64,000 nt of DNA, from positions 1 through 64,000 of the forward strand of contig JAZDFC010000057.1 in NCBI GenBank assembly GCA_043808235.1. The letters are read 5' to 3'. Both the position numbers and the translations under genes were made by a program. How positions within the stretch are numbered: the first letter of the stretch is position 1; every line of letters begins with the position of its first letter. This DNA comes from JAZDFC01 sp043808235 (lineage in GTDB: Bacteria; Bacteroidota; Ignavibacteria; Ignavibacteriales; Melioribacteraceae). The notes beneath the pieces are model-generated. The model was not told the origin of the DNA. It made no database searches and worked only from the letters and a program-made list of their open reading frames with translations. This document shows, piece after piece, positions 63,238 to 64,000 of this stretch.

Positions 63238-64000
63238 ATGGGTTTATTAGATAATATTTTTTCGTCAAAAAAAGTATCGGCATTGCTGCGTAAAGCCGCC
63301 GATTTTATTTCTGAAAAGGATTACAAAAATTCATTGCAAATCTATTCCGAAGTATTGGAATTGGAACCGGCAAATATTGACGCCAAATATGGTAGAGCGG
63401 TTTGTAATTTTAACCTCAATAATTTCCCTTCAGCTGAAAAGGACTTCAATGATCTAGTAAATGCCGATACCCAACCGTCGCCAAATAGTTTTTATTATTT
63501 AGCGATGATAAAATATGATTCGGGGAATCTTGTTGACGCACTGTTTTTCACCAATAAATTTCTCGTTGTAAGTCTTAAAAAGTCGGAAGGGTATCATTTA
63601 CGAGCCAAGATTAAACATGATCAAAAAGAATATTTGCAGGCTTTGGACGATGCGCAAAAAGCATTCGATCTAATGCCCGATTCTCATGATGCATTATACT
63701 TGCTTGCCAAAATACACTATGAACTACATGAATATAAAAAGGCGGTAGTTCTTTTCAATAAACTGATTGAAGTCAACTCAAATTATTTGAATGCGTTTAT
63801 CTATCGCGGACTTTCCAGACAAAATTTACAAGAACCAAATGAAGCATTAAATGATTTTGATGAGGCGATCAAAATTAATCCGAAATCTGCAGAAGCTCAT
63901 TATGGCAAGTCTGTTACTTTATATAATAGTAAACAATCGGACGAAGCGCTTTTTAATTTGAACAAAGCAATAGATCTCAACAACAATTATTACGATGCGT
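63238..64000 (+). CDS. TPR-repeat protein (3' end outside window)
   Basis: Open from the ATG at 63238 (GAGAGAG upstream) to the right edge, 254 codons visible. After a short N-terminus (MGLLDNIFSSKKVS) it is made of 34-residue tetratricopeptide repeats: ISEKDYKNSLQIYSEVLELEPANIDAKYGRA, LNNFPSAEKDF, QKEYLQALDDAQKAFDLMPDSHDALYLLA, LHEYKKAVVLFNKLIEVN and so on, each with the W/L..A..Y..A..A..P pattern. No signal peptide or membrane segment. A scaffold role is typical; its partner cannot be inferred. Confidence 0.88.
   Translation, partial: MGLLDNIFSSKKVSALLRKAADFISEKDYKNSLQIYSEVLELEPANIDAKYGRAVCNFNLNNFPSAEKDFNDLVNADTQPSPNSFYYLAMIKYDSGNLVDALFFTNKFLVVSLKKSEGYHLRAKIKHDQKEYLQALDDAQKAFDLMPDSHDALYLLAKIHYELHEYKKAVVLFNKLIEVNSNYLNAFIYRGLSRQNLQEPNEALNDFDEAIKINPKSAEAHYGKSVTLYNSKQSDEALFNLNKAIDLNNNYYDA

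Noticed and set aside
1..64000. CRISPR arrays, tRNA/rRNA genes, integrases, insertion sequences
   Set aside because: None seen: no regularly spaced direct repeats, no tRNA-like T-loop sequences in the gaps, no transposase or integrase motifs in any long frame.

Overview
The window looks like chromosomal DNA of a low-GC, Gram-negative member of the Fibrobacterota-Chlorobiota-Bacteroidota (FCB) supergroup, most likely an Ignavibacteria/Melioribacter-type organism. Pointers are the LpxC-FabZ fusion, the paired OmpH/Skp genes behind bamA, a secreted protein ending in a type IX secretion (Por) C-terminal sorting domain with the phrase QNYPNPFNPTT, and a LexA operator that fits the Fibrobacter consensus rather than the E. 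coli or Bacillus one. No rRNA, tRNA, CRISPR array, integrase or transposase was seen. This taxonomic placement is inference from gene content.

Region 1 (about 1-20200, all minus strand) is one long envelope-biogenesis gene run: uppS, bamA, two ompH/skp genes, lpxD, lpxC-fabZ, lpxA, a LipM/LplA-type gene, an exported beta-propeller protein, split hldE kinase and adenylyltransferase genes, tamB, rnr, and a metallopeptidase/TolB-propeller protein that leaves the window. Gaps are tiny or negative throughout, and a good sigma70-type promoter lies just upstream of uppS. Lipid carrier synthesis, lipid A acylation, heptose activation, outer-membrane protein insertion and chaperoning would thus be co-expressed.

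Region 2 (20200-31000) holds lexA with two small downstream genes and a very clear operator/promoter, ilvE, mlaE with a TTG-start sugar transferase, a T9SS-secreted protein whose gene carries an in-frame palindromic insert and a heptanucleotide tandem repeat, a class I aminotransferase, and a receiver-PPDK_N (ATP-grasp) protein of unknown function.

Region 3 (31000-44100) is a two-component cluster: a 3012-residue soluble histidine kinase with about 17 PAS and 3 GAF domains, a 48-codon internally deleted remnant of a single-domain response regulator, and a REC-7xPAS histidine kinase. Nearly 13 kb is given to sensing modules without any obvious output regulator in the window.

Region 4 (44300-64000) contains gdhA, a pyrR-pyrB-pyrC operon with a hairpin that matches the PyrR binding loop by covariation and sits on the ribosome-binding site of a short leader ORF, a fibronectin-type lipoprotein, a DUF4783-like protein, a multi-membrane-span NtrY-like kinase overlapping a UvrD/AddA-like helicase-nuclease with an iron-sulphur-type cysteine set, an orphan MNT nucleotidyltransferase, a POT/MFS transporter, an exported oligoendopeptidase F, a CBS-less IMPDH/GMP reductase, and the start of a TPR protein.

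The most interesting items are the PyrR-type leader, the Fibrobacter-type LexA operator, the deleted receiver gene between two huge kinases, the receiver-ATP-grasp protein, and the coding-sequence palindromic insert with a partner copy in a nearby intergenic region.
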